Shown one piece after another: positions 1 to 7,290 of a stretch of 21,254 bases of DNA. This DNA comes from Candidatus Raymondbacteria bacterium RIFOXYA2_FULL_49_16. Its GTDB lineage: Bacteria > Fibrobacterota > OXYB2-FULL-49-7 > XYB2-FULL-49-35. Made by a program: the position numbers and the translations under genes. How positions within the stretch are numbered: the stretch's first letter is position 1; every line of letters begins with the position of its first letter. Below the pieces are notes generated by a model, which had not been told where the DNA came from, searched no databases, and saw only the letters and a program-made list of their open reading frames with translations. The stretch is taken from contig MFYT01000015.1 in the NCBI GenBank assembly GCA_001789205.1, forward strand, positions 93,881 to 115,134, in the 5' to 3' direction.

Positions 1-25
1 CAGGAGTTGGTTGCTGTCGGGGGGA

Positions 26-1387
26 TCAGAACACAATTCCTGCGGTTACCTGCACCATCAATGGATCGCTGAAGTACGTGTATTCGGTCTTGTCCGGACC
101 CAGGTTCTGGATTAGGGTTACTCCCAGCGAAAAATTGTTCAATGTGGTATAGGTAAGCGCTTCTGAAATCACAAAGCTGCTTTCTTCAATATTGCAGATT
201 GCGTTTGCGCTTAATGTCATACTGCTGGTTATGAACCTGCCGAAACTGGTGAAGAGCGACGCATACCAATAGGCGTGCTCATTTGGCCTATAGAGGTTAT
301 TCATAAGAAAGTATTCCAGTTTTGTCACCCCTTGCAGCACAATGGGCGGCAACGAATTGGTTAAAGAGTCGGGAAGAGGGATGGGGCTTACTGCGGCAAT
401 GCTCTGTTCGTCCCCCTGCCACCGGTAATGGGTTGTGTCCTCGAATATCCGACTGTTGTTCCCTGCGCCGTTATAATAGCCTTCGGCAACTACCATAATC
501 CTGTCTGGTATGCCGTTGAAGTCAAAAGCGTGCGAAAGGCCTAGGGCTGCACGGGGCGCCCATTCTTTGGGACCTTTTTCAAGGCTCAGAACGCCGTTGT
601 TTTCCCGCATTACCATCTCGTTGTCGCGCCTGAAAACGCTCATTTCACCGGAAATGTCAATGGTCAACAGCCTTGACGAGAAATCCAATCCCAAAACCGG
701 TTTTTTTCCTTTTTTGTTCCACGCGGCAATTGCCATTTCCGTACCGCTTGCCACTACTTCAAATTTGATTGAGCCCGATGATTCGAGCAGGGAATCCGCG
801 TTGCGTACGTCCCAAAAGCCATAGAGATTGGCGCGCGTGCCATAGGGAACGTGCATTTTGAGACCATAGGCGCCTTCGCGGTAACCAATTTTTTTAATAA
901 AACTCACGCGTTCAACATTGATGAGATCCGTGGGGTTCCAGAAATAGCACCGCCCCCATTGCAGTACCTGCTTGCCTGCCCGGAAATAGGCCAGGTTGTT
1001 CAGGTTTGCATCGATAAAGAGTTCCCTGATATAAAACTCCGCGGAATCAGAGGCAGGCGTATAGCGCGCCTCTGTGTTTAAAAAGCTTTTTGCGCCGCCG
1101 GGAAGACGCGCGTCGAGTAGCAGGTTGGCCACCATATAGGCGGAAAGGCGCGGTGTGTCCCACGAATCGCGCGGAAATGAGACCATGCCCGCGCTGGTAA
1201 CTTCCCCGGAAAAGCCAACGGCCTTTTGCTCGTCAGCGTTTGTGATGGCTTCGCTATTATTGAGCGGTGTCTGGGTCACGGTTGCAGTGTCGTCGAACAT
1301 TGCGGATTCATCGATGTCTTGGGGCCATGCGCTTATTGTGCACAGGAATATAATCGCCATGATGAATGATATGGGAATTATTTTCAT
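26..1387 (-). CDS. Predicted outer-membrane beta-barrel protein (DUF1302/porin-like), last gene of the TetR-ABC-LolA-like operon
   Basis: Complete 453-aa protein. A hydrophobic N-terminal signal peptide (about residues 1-21) is followed by a short acidic, low-complexity stretch (about 22-57). After that come alternating amphipathic strands typical of a beta-barrel, ending in an aromatic residue (...TAGIVF), the usual outer-membrane insertion signal. The segment around residues 134-156 (FRAGKQVLQWG, then WNPTDLIN) resembles the GxQxxxWG...NPxD signature of DUF1302/alginate-export-like barrels that accompany envelope exporters. It starts 5 bp after the stop of the LolA-like gene, so it is co-transcribed and probably serves as the outer-membrane end of the ABC system upstream. 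The barrel fold is inferred from sequence pattern; the substrate is unknown. Nothing identifiable lies in the 25 bases after its stop. Confidence 0.75.
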   Translation of the reverse strand: MKIIPISFIMAIIFLCTISAWPQDIDESAMFDDTATVTQTPLNNSEAITNADEQKAVGFSGEVTSAGMVSFPRDSWDTPRLSAYMVANLLLDARLPGGAKSFLNTEARYTPASDSAEFYIRELFIDANLNNLAYFRAGKQVLQWGRCYFWNPTDLINVERVSFIKKIGYREGAYGLKMHVPYGTRANLYGFWDVRNADSLLESSGSIKFEVVASGTEMAIAAWNKKGKKPVLGLDFSSRLLTIDISGEMSVFRRDNEMVMRENNGVLSLEKGPKEWAPRAALGLSHAFDFNGIPDRIMVVAEGYYNGAGNNSRIFEDTTHYRWQGDEQSIAAVSPIPLPDSLTNSLPPIVLQGVTKLEYFLMNNLYRPNEHAYWYASLFTSFGRFITSSMTLSANAICNIEESSFVISEALTYTTLNNFSLGVTLIQNLGPDKTEYTYFSDPLMVQVTAGIVF

Positions 1388-1392
1388 GATAT

Positions 1393-2145
1393 TTATTTGC
1401 TCAAATTCTCTAAATATGCCTTGGTAAATATTTTATCATCCAGCTCCTGTGTTGCAATATTCGATATCTCCACAATGGTCTTGTTACCCTTTTCGAATTC
1501 GTCGATGAACATCTGTTTGACACACACGTAGCGGCCGTCGATCTGCGTGTAGTTGATGAAATAGGCTGTCTGCATAAGCGTGTTTGAGGATGAGTATGAT
1601 TCCTCTTTGAGCATCAGGAAGTTGTCGCGGCGCACCCACATGATCTGTTTGGGATAGTCCACGTCGTTCACAATGCCCTTGATTTCCAACTTGTACACGG
1701 GAATTTTTCCCAGCATTTCCTCGGATATGGCCTCACTCCCGGATGAGTCCTTGGCTGCCGTGTACATCTCGGTAAGCTTTCTGTTTTCAAAATCCTCGCC
1801 ATGGGCGTCAGATCCGCCAATGGACTCGTCTCTGTTGACGTGCTGGAAGGTACGTGTGTTGCGGCGGTACATCCAGAAATTGTCATCAACGCGCAGATAG
1901 CCATTTCCTTTTTCGTTTTCGGGCGCTGTCATGACCATGAGAAAGGCGTTGTCCCGGTCGCGGCGATACCAAAGAATATCGAAGTTTTTGACTCCCTCGT
2001 CTTTTTTCTGCTGGGTCATTTGTACGCGCGCTTTTGCATCAGAGGTCATTTTGTAGATGTCCTCCATTTTTTTCAGTACGTCGTGTATGGACGGCATGCT
2101 GAAGGCCGCGGCTGCGAGGATGAGGGGCAGGATGATGGTTTTCAT
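1393..2145 (-). CDS. Outer-membrane lipoprotein-sorting protein, LolA-like (COG2834)
   Basis: A 250-aa periplasmic protein. A short signal peptide (about residues 1-17, ending AAAFS) precedes a LolA/LolB-like fold. The diagnostic stretch is about residues 80-118: GNGYLRVDDNFWMYRRN, then TRTFQHVNRDESIGGSDAHGEDF. This matches the 'gyL...dnlW.Y.P..r....i....gSDf...D' pattern of the LolA_like / 'outer membrane lipoprotein-sorting protein' family. That family is distinct from canonical LolA, and its members often sit beside RND or FtsX-type ABC exporters. It lies between the permease genes and the barrel gene, so it probably carries a lipid or acylated cargo across the periplasm from the permeases to the barrel. 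It is separated from the upstream permease by a 98-bp gap holding a G-rich repeat, and from the barrel gene by 5 bp. Cargo is inferred, not seen. Confidence 0.85.
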   Translation of the reverse strand: MKTIILPLILAAAAFSMPSIHDVLKKMEDIYKMTSDAKARVQMTQQKKDEGVKNFDILWYRRDRDNAFLMVMTAPENEKGNGYLRVDDNFWMYRRNTRTFQHVNRDESIGGSDAHGEDFENRKLTEMYTAAKDSSGSEAISEEMLGKIPVYKLEIKGIVNDVDYPKQIMWVRRDNFLMLKEESYSSSNTLMQTAYFINYTQIDGRYVCVKQMFIDEFEKGNKTIVEISNIATQELDDKIFTKAYLENLSK

Positions 2146-2170
2146 GGTAGGGTCCTTTTTATTTAGGAAC

Positions 2171-2238
2171 CCACTCCCCCCGCCCCCTCTCCCTTGTCTT
2201 TACAAGGGAAAGGGGGAAAGGGGGAAAGGGGGTGAGGG
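2171..2238. repeat. REP-like C/G-rich imperfect hairpin with an AAAGGGGG tandem triplet
   Basis: The 98-bp gap between the first permease and the LolA-like gene holds a C-rich tract (2171-2193) and a G-rich tract (2206-2238). They flank a perfect 7-bp stem, CCCTTGT (2191-2197) / ACAAGGG (2202-2208), with a 4-nt loop. Three exact tandem copies of AAAGGGGG follow at 2209-2216, 2217-2224 and 2225-2232, then a GGTGAGGG tail. The C-rich half, the G-rich half and the GTGAGGG end resemble dispersed intergenic palindromes (REP/MITE-like) common in many bacterial genomes. Read on the transcript strand it would fold strongly inside the operon and could weaken expression of the last two genes or protect upstream mRNA. 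No T-run follows, so it is not a typical terminator. Confidence 0.65.
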
Positions 2239-2243
2239 TTCTC

Positions 2244-4007
2244 TTACTCATAGTGTCTTAGGGCTTCGCAGGCAGACATATTGGCTGCCTTGCGCGAGGG
2301 AAAAAATGCTGTTGCTCCGGCAATGGCCCAGATGAGCGCGTTGTATCCAATGACCGCGATCACCGTGGGTACGAACACCAGGTGGCCGCTCACCAGCAGC
2401 ATGGCCATTGGATTGTCGCCTGCGTTGATGTTGATGAGCGAAAGCAGGCGCATGCCGATAAACGCCAGTACCGTGCCTGCGGCAGAAGCGAAGATGGCCA
2501 GGAACACGGTCTCGGCGATGAAGGTGTTACGCACGTCCTTTTTCTGCATGCCGATGGCGCGTATAGTCCCTATTTCGCGGGTGCGCTCGCGTATTGTCAT
2601 GCGCAGGGTGTTGATCACGCCGATCAATATTATGCAAAAGAGCACCATGACGCAGACAAGGGTGATGAGGTTGAGCGCGTACTCCAGTTTGATGATGGCG
2701 CTGGCACCCTCGTACATGGTCGAGACCGAGACCTGGGTCGACCGCCACTTGTTTTTACTGATCTCCTTGTACAGCTTCATCAGGTCTTCGGATGACGATA
2801 TGCGGCGCAGAAGCGTCCATTCGCCCGGGATGGCGTCAAGGACCTTGAACGAGCTGTCTGGCAGCAAGGTACGCAGACTGTCCGGCAGAAACGCGGGCAG
2901 GTTGCCGTAATATGCCTTGTAGAAGTCCCGTTCGTTCACAAGGATGATCCGGCTATCGAGCACCGAGTCCCCGCGTATGCCTTTGACTATGAACTTGAGT
3001 CTGCCTTCCTCGGCATCGTATTTGGACGAATACCTGACAACGCAGGTATCGCCGAGAGAAAGGCCGCTCTCACGCGCCATGGTCTTGCTGATGACTGCGC
3101 CTGTACGCGAGTAGCCCGTGTCGGGCGCTCCCATAACAAGAGGCAACTCTTTCCTGCAGAGTTTGAGCGATACAGTGTCTGACTTGAAGGGCAGGACCAG
3201 AGCAGGGGCAGGGCCGACCTTGCATCCTATGGTGCAGCCTATGGCCGCGGGTCCGGGTTTTAGGAGCTTTTGCAGGCGGTCCGCGACAATGACCGCGTCC
3301 TTCACTGGGTCCTTGACGTTTATCATCAGTTGGCCAGCTTCGTAGGGCTTGTACCCCGCCAGCCGCTTGACGATTTTCTGGTCAACGAACACGGGCATGG
3401 ACATGAAGAAATTGGTGGGCTGGAACACACCCACTACGGTGAACGATGCCGCCTGGTTCTGGCCGTTGATGTCTCTGAACCGGGCCTTGACCACGTCACC
3501 CATTTTGAGATTCAAGTATTCGGCTTTTTCCTTTGAGATGATGAGCGGATTGGCGATGCCGGGCGCCTCGAGATCCTCGAAGCGGCCCTCGACCATTGCG
3601 AAGTTCTCCTCCATGTTCTTTTGGTCCTCGGGCGCGAGGGTGTCATGGATGTTGACGCCTACGATCATCACGATGTCGGACCGTCCGTTACCAATGGCCT
3701 GGCCGAAAACGCCTATGGCCTCTTGCACAGCGGTCACCTCGGGATTGTTTTCCCTGATGATGCGTTTGATCCGGTCGCCCTCGTGCACGATCTGGCGCTC
3801 GAAATTACCGTTCTCGGTCGCGCTGATGTTCACGTTGCCGTAGGTGATGGCCACGATCCGTTTGAACATGGTGTCTGTGATGCCGTGCGAGAACGAATTG
3901 GTGAGGATGAGGATGAACGTGCCAAAGGCGATGGCAATGCCCAGAAGGATATTCCGCCGTTTCTGGCGCAGTAGATTCCTGAGTGCAATTGATAAGATTA
4001 ATTTCAT
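2244..4007 (-). CDS. ABC transporter permease, FtsX/MacB (LolC/E) type, with a duplicated periplasmic module
   Basis: A 587-aa inner-membrane protein. TM1 is at about residues 18-37 after a basic start. A long extracytoplasmic domain (about 40-435) follows, then three C-terminal TM helices (about 442-467, 497-523, 545-569). The cytoplasmic loop RTREIGTIRAIGMQKKDV (about 475-492) is the FtsX-family coupling motif. The periplasmic part is larger than the usual single MacB_PCD domain. The motif 'ISK..A..L.L..GD......F.V.G' occurs at about 156-194 and again at about 305-343, indicating an internal duplication. Four cysteines (258, 262, 284, 322) lie in the inserted part. It starts 9 bp after the partner permease, and the pair should form a heterodimer with the ATPase encoded at 5547-6227. 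Lipid or lipoprotein extraction is inferred from family and neighbours. Confidence 0.85.
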   Translation of the reverse strand: MKLILSIALRNLLRQKRRNILLGIAIAFGTFILILTNSFSHGITDTMFKRIVAITYGNVNISATENGNFERQIVHEGDRIKRIIRENNPEVTAVQEAIGVFGQAIGNGRSDIVMIVGVNIHDTLAPEDQKNMEENFAMVEGRFEDLEAPGIANPLIISKEKAEYLNLKMGDVVKARFRDINGQNQAASFTVVGVFQPTNFFMSMPVFVDQKIVKRLAGYKPYEAGQLMINVKDPVKDAVIVADRLQKLLKPGPAAIGCTIGCKVGPAPALVLPFKSDTVSLKLCRKELPLVMGAPDTGYSRTGAVISKTMARESGLSLGDTCVVRYSSKYDAEEGRLKFIVKGIRGDSVLDSRIILVNERDFYKAYYGNLPAFLPDSLRTLLPDSSFKVLDAIPGEWTLLRRISSSEDLMKLYKEISKNKWRSTQVSVSTMYEGASAIIKLEYALNLITLVCVMVLFCIILIGVINTLRMTIRERTREIGTIRAIGMQKKDVRNTFIAETVFLAIFASAAGTVLAFIGMRLLSLININAGDNPMAMLLVSGHLVFVPTVIAVIGYNALIWAIAGATAFFPSRKAANMSACEALRHYE

Positions 4008-4016
4008 GGTGCGCTC

Positions 4017-5543
4017 CTAGTCCCGTGATATCGCGTCGAGCGGGGTAATGCCGCGCGCGACCTTGAGGGGGTATATAACTGCGATGCAGGTGACCAGCGC
4101 GAGCTGGAAAATGGAGAGGAAGATATCCACTCCGGTCAGCATGGGATGGAAGGTGTCGCCGCCAAAAAGCAGCTGGACCATGTCATTGTCCGAGGTAATC
4201 GCGAACAGGGAGGTTATCTTCACCGCGACGGCGCCTACCAGAATGCCAGCGCCGCCAAAGACAAAGGAAAGCATGGCGGTCTCGGCAAAGAACATTTTGC
4301 TGATGAACCCTTTACGTGCCCCTACGGCGCGCATCATACCGATCTCCGAAGTCCGCTCAAGCGCTGCCATTGAGAGCGTGTTCACAATGATAATGATGGC
4401 CACAAAGAAGAGGATCATGACAAAGACAAAGAGCGCGGTCTTGATCAGTATGGTCATGCTGCCCACAGGGCCAAGGCCTTTTTCCCATGTGACCGCACGC
4501 GCGTTTACAGGTTCCAGCGCCTTGTTGAGTTCAACAAGCGCCTTTGCCCTGTCAGCGCCGGGCTTAAGTTTCACAAAAATGAGATTATAAGCTCCGGTCT
4601 CAAGATCGACAGTTTTTAAAGCGGGAGAGGCTGATTTCCGGTGCTTCAGGTCAGCCTCGTTAAACGATGATTTTTTATTGGCCACCATGATTGTGGCGTC
4701 GGAAAAGAGCGCATCGAGGTTTTCGTCCTCCATGCCAAGCAGCTCTTTTTTTTCCGGCGCAATTGAATCGACCTTGTCCGAGGCCGCTATATAGCCCAGA
4801 CAGTTTCGGTACGACTCGATGTCCATGAGCACAAAGTGGCCCCAGATCTTGTTCAGTGACCTGTATTTCATGATCCCGCGCACAGGCAGGCGGATGTCGT
4901 TGGTCGAATTGTCCGCATTGAACCCCATGAGGACCGCGTTTTGCTTGATCGAAAGGTCGTTCCTGTTGGCGCGCGCATCGTCAGTCAAATTCGCGGTGTC
5001 GAGCGATGTGCTCTCGGGAATAAACCAGATGCTGGTGAAATCATAAAACTGCTGGCGCGCGCCGGAAGGCACCATGGCGCCCTGTTCGTGCGGCCGGGGC
5101 GGATTGCCCTCGATGACCTTGAAATTGTCCGGGAACATCTCCTTGTACTTGTCGAAGTCCACGCCGATGACAAAGGCGTTTCCCGGGGTCCCGCCGTCCT
5201 CGTTGAGCACAATGGCCATGTTCTTGCCCGCTGGCAGAAAGCCGGAGATGTATGGCTGGCCCTCGAGCACGGGCCTGATCTCCTTGAAATTGTAGATAGG
5301 TTCAACCGCCTTGGCCATCATGCCCATGAGCACGTTGTCATCCTTCTGCTTCTTGGCCATGATAATGATGTCGCCGGTAAAGCCCTTGACCACGCTGGTC
5401 TTGAGTCCCTGCTCCATGCCCGAGACCACGCCATTGCCCGCGGTCATGAGAAAGGCGCCCATGAAGAGGATTGCGCCAATGACCAAGCTTTTGCCTTTGT
5501 GGCGCATGATATTGCGCCAGGCTATTTTGAATATAAGGTCCAT
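4017..5543 (-). CDS. ABC transporter permease, FtsX/MacB (LolC/E) type, second subunit
   Basis: A 508-aa protein with the LolC/LolE/MacB layout. TM1 is at about residues 18-38. A periplasmic domain spans about 40-360, and three TM helices follow at about 364-388, 416-440 and 472-492. The cytoplasmic loop ERTSEIGMMRAVGARKGFISKMF (about 396-418) is the conserved FtsX motif thought to contact the ATPase, and the C-terminus RGITPLDAISRD is typical of the family. It begins 3 bp after the stop of the ATPase gene and ends 9 bp before the next permease gene, so the three are tightly coupled. Unlike its partner it shows no obvious duplicated periplasmic module. It is unlikely to be canonical LolC/E because the operon also encodes a TetR protein, a COG2834 carrier and a barrel. 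Confidence 0.85.
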   Translation of the reverse strand: MDLIFKIAWRNIMRHKGKSLVIGAILFMGAFLMTAGNGVVSGMEQGLKTSVVKGFTGDIIIMAKKQKDDNVLMGMMAKAVEPIYNFKEIRPVLEGQPYISGFLPAGKNMAIVLNEDGGTPGNAFVIGVDFDKYKEMFPDNFKVIEGNPPRPHEQGAMVPSGARQQFYDFTSIWFIPESTSLDTANLTDDARANRNDLSIKQNAVLMGFNADNSTNDIRLPVRGIMKYRSLNKIWGHFVLMDIESYRNCLGYIAASDKVDSIAPEKKELLGMEDENLDALFSDATIMVANKKSSFNEADLKHRKSASPALKTVDLETGAYNLIFVKLKPGADRAKALVELNKALEPVNARAVTWEKGLGPVGSMTILIKTALFVFVMILFFVAIIIIVNTLSMAALERTSEIGMMRAVGARKGFISKMFFAETAMLSFVFGGAGILVGAVAVKITSLFAITSDNDMVQLLFGGDTFHPMLTGVDIFLSIFQLALVTCIAVIYPLKVARGITPLDAISRD

Positions 5544-5546
5544 GGG

Positions 5547-6227
5547 TCAGCCTTCCTTCACAATGAGGCCGTCCCGTATCTTGACAACGGCCCTGGCGTA
5601 TTTGAGCACATGCTCGTCATGCGTGGAGAAGATGAAGGTGGTCTGCGACACGCGGTTCATCTCCATCATGGTCTCAAGAATTTGCGCGCCGGTCACGGAA
5701 TCGAGGTTTGCCGTGGGTTCATCGGCAAGCACAATGTCCGGATTGGTGACCAATGCGCGTGCAATGGCAACGCGCTGGCGCTGGCCGCCCGAAAGTTCCG
5801 CGGGCCTATGGTGGCTGTATTCCGTCAACCCCACCTTGTCGATGAGTTCAAGCGCCTTTTTACGCACTTCGGTTTTGGAATACTTTTTCATGAGCAATAG
5901 CGGGAATTCGACATTCTCTGTCGCATTGAGCACTGGTATAAGGTTGAACGTTTGGAAGATAAACCCGATCTTGTGCAGCCGTATGTCGGTTATTGCGCTG
6001 TCCTTGAGTTCGTGGATCTCAGTACCGCCCACGGCAATTGTGCCTGTGGTGGCAAAATCAATGCACCCTATTATATTGAGCAGGGTGGTCTTTCCGCTGC
6101 CCGAGGGGCCCATGATGGAAAGCAGGTTGCCTTTCTCAACCGCAAGGTCGATCCCGCGCAGGGCATGGACCGTAGTCTCGCCAAGGGGGTAGTCTTTGAT
6201 CACATTTTTGAGTTCAATGATGTTCAC
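5547..6227 (-). CDS. ABC transporter ATP-binding protein, LolD/MacB type
   Basis: A 226-aa cytoplasmic ATPase with all family motifs: Walker A GPSGSGKT (40-47), Q-loop Q92 in FQTFNLIPVL, signature LSGGQ (145-149), Walker B IVLADEPT (165-172), and the switch histidine in STHD (H203). The length and the motif FQTFNLIPVLNATENVEFPL are typical of the LolD/MacB-ATPase/FtsE subfamily that powers FtsX-type permeases. The start is a GTG whose first four bases (GTGA) overlap the tetR stop. A strong Shine-Dalgarno sequence (GAAAGGAG) lies about 5 bases upstream inside tetR, so translation is probably coupled to the regulator. It should energise the two permeases encoded immediately downstream. Confidence 0.93.
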   Translation of the reverse strand: MNIIELKNVIKDYPLGETTVHALRGIDLAVEKGNLLSIMGPSGSGKTTLLNIIGCIDFATTGTIAVGGTEIHELKDSAITDIRLHKIGFIFQTFNLIPVLNATENVEFPLLLMKKYSKTEVRKKALELIDKVGLTEYSHHRPAELSGGQRQRVAIARALVTNPDIVLADEPTANLDSVTGAQILETMMEMNRVSQTTFIFSTHDEHVLKYARAVVKIRDGLIVKEG

Positions 6228-6973
6228 GATACGCTCCTTTCATCGGTTGACGTCTGCCACATTGCCCGCTTCTGCTCCGGATTTTCAGGCGTTGTGACAA
6301 TAGAATCAATGGTATATTCCCAGATTTTGATATAAATGTCATCGATTTTTCCCACAGGGATGGGGAAGGGGTTGGGCTTGTCCTGAAAATACCGTTCGTG
6401 CTGTTTGATGTGATCGAGCATAAGGATAACGCCGTTTGATGAGGCATAGAGCCCCACGGCTGTTGCAACTGGATCAACTGTTGGTTTGAATTCGCCTGAG
6501 TCTATGCCTTTTTTCACGCACTCCACGCACACATCCCAAATCTGGTAGTTGCGGCTTGCAATGTCCGAGAGGATGTTGTTTTTCATGTCCAGGTGCGGGT
6601 CACCTTCAGTTTGGTGCGTACCGAATTCACCCATGCCATTGATCATTTTAAAATACCACGGATGTTCTCGATAGAATTCAAGATAAGAACGGCCAACAAC
6701 CCTGAGTCGGTCTGAGCCTGAAAGGTTGACCGCAGCGGCAGCTGACAAATGTTCGTATAGATTATCGAGCGCTCGTTTCACAATTTCAATGACCAACTCT
6801 TCTTTGCTTTTATAATATAGATAGAGGGTTGCCTTTGAAAGTTCGCATTCTTTTGCGATATCATCCATGGTTGTTTTTGCTAAACCATTGTCGATAAATA
6901 AATTCTCTGCAGCTGAAATAATCTGTTCAGCGCGCTGCTCTTTTTCTCGTTGTTTTCTTTCAGTAATTCCCAT
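6224..6973 (-). CDS. TetR/AcrR-family transcriptional regulator, first gene of the exporter operon
   Basis: A 249-aa regulator. The N-terminal TetR_N domain covers about residues 14-62, with the helix-turn-helix at about 33-56 (TTMDDIAKECELSKATLYLYYKSKEEL), a textbook match. The C-terminal helical domain (about 75-235) is the ligand-sensing and dimerisation part and is unassigned. It heads the exporter operon and overlaps the ATPase gene by 4 bp. The promoter upstream (TTGACA-N17-TATATT) carries a perfect 19-bp palindrome over the -10 element, so autorepression and repression of the whole exporter is the natural reading. No Shine-Dalgarno precedes the ATG at 6973; this start is kept because it places the TetR_N domain correctly and no other ATG precedes the HTH. 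Confidence 0.92.
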   Translation of the reverse strand: MGITERKQREKEQRAEQIISAAENLFIDNGLAKTTMDDIAKECELSKATLYLYYKSKEELVIEIVKRALDNLYEHLSAAAAVNLSGSDRLRVVGRSYLEFYREHPWYFKMINGMGEFGTHQTEGDPHLDMKNNILSDIASRNYQIWDVCVECVKKGIDSGEFKPTVDPVATAVGLYASSNGVILMLDHIKQHERYFQDKPNPFPIPVGKIDDIYIKIWEYTIDSIVTTPENPEQKRAMWQTSTDERSVS

Positions 6974-6986
6974 AAATACTGTACTG

Positions 6987-7015
6987 TTGGTTATTTACTG
7001 ACCGTTGGTTATAAT
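6987..7015 (+). promoter_or_regulatory. Candidate divergent plus-strand promoter toward the 50-aa gene
   Basis: TTGGTT (6987-6992, 3/6 match to -35) is followed after 17 bp by a perfect -10 TATAAT (7010-7015). The -10 shares the palindrome with the tetR promoter on the other strand. The predicted start near 7022 would give a leader of about 115 bases before the ATG at 7138. The weak -35 means this is plausible, not certain. Confidence 0.45.
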
Positions 7016-7023
7016 ATAACCAA
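7005..7023. promoter_or_regulatory. Candidate TetR operator: 19-bp perfect palindrome
   Basis: TTGGTTATAATATAACCAA is a perfect inverted repeat with 9-bp arms around a central A, placed exactly over the -10 elements of both divergent promoters. The half-site GTTGGTTAT occurs again in direct orientation at 6986-6994, 18 bp away. A second inverted repeat, GACAAT-TT-ATTGTC, is at 7026-7039 and overlaps the -35 side of the tetR promoter. Size and position fit a TetR dimer site. Binding is inferred. Confidence 0.6.
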
Positions 7024-7041
7024 AAGACAATTTATTGTCAA
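7013..7041 (-). promoter_or_regulatory. Sigma-70-type promoter of the tetR-exporter operon
   Basis: Read on the minus strand, TTGACA (7041-7036, 6/6 match) is followed after 17 bp by TATATT (7018-7013, 5/6 match). The predicted transcript start is near 7006, about 33 bases before the tetR ATG. The -10 box lies inside the palindrome at 7005-7023. Confidence 0.7.
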
Positions 7042-7137
7042 TAGAAATAATTTCTTCTTCTGCGTCATTAATTTTACCTTAATCAAAGCAACTGAGATGC
7101 CAGCACAAGAAGTTACTATTTTTCAAGGGAGAAAAGC

Positions 7138-7290
7138 ATGACTCGTTCTCAGAAATCACATTTTGATATATCAAATGCATATATCCGGCAGCGCCAGGCA
7201 AGCTGGTTGAAAATCAAAAGGTTGTTTTACATTCTCTTACGCAGTGCCCTTGGCGCAGACACTGTTATTAAAAGTATATTTTTTCCATGA
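7138..7290 (+). CDS. Small protein of 50 aa, translationally coupled to the downstream Cys-rich gene
   Basis: An ATG at 7138 opens 50 codons ending in TGA at 7288-7290. The start is preceded by a good Shine-Dalgarno sequence (AAGGGAG, about 6 bases upstream), and the stop overlaps the next gene's ATG by 4 bp (ATGA). This combination of ribosome binding site and stop-start overlap is the main evidence that it is real. The product starts MTRSQKSHFDISNAYIRQRQ, is strongly basic in its first half, and has an amphipathic or hydrophobic stretch at about residues 29-49 (LFYILLRSALGADTVIKSIFF). It could be a small membrane-associated peptide or a leader controlling the downstream gene. No family is recognised. 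It lies in a locally AT-rich stretch downstream of the TetR palindrome. Confidence 0.6.
   Translation: MTRSQKSHFDISNAYIRQRQASWLKIKRLFYILLRSALGADTVIKSIFFP

Noticed and set aside
4941-5900. Long plus-strand open frame of 319 codons across the permease and ATPase genes
   Set aside because: It is antisense to two clearly recognised genes, and its translation is rich in His/Arg/Gly/Asp without any domain, the usual shadow of a codon-biased gene.
5311-6192. Plus-strand open frame of 293 codons over the ATPase gene
   Set aside because: Antisense shadow of the ATPase and permease genes; Met/Ser/Pro-rich with no recognisable motif.
6950-7141. Plus-strand open frame ending in ATGA at the start of the 50-aa gene
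   Set aside because: It starts inside tetR on the opposite strand, has no ribosome binding site, and crosses both promoters. Its last internal ATG (7097) could open a 14-codon leader but has no Shine-Dalgarno sequence.
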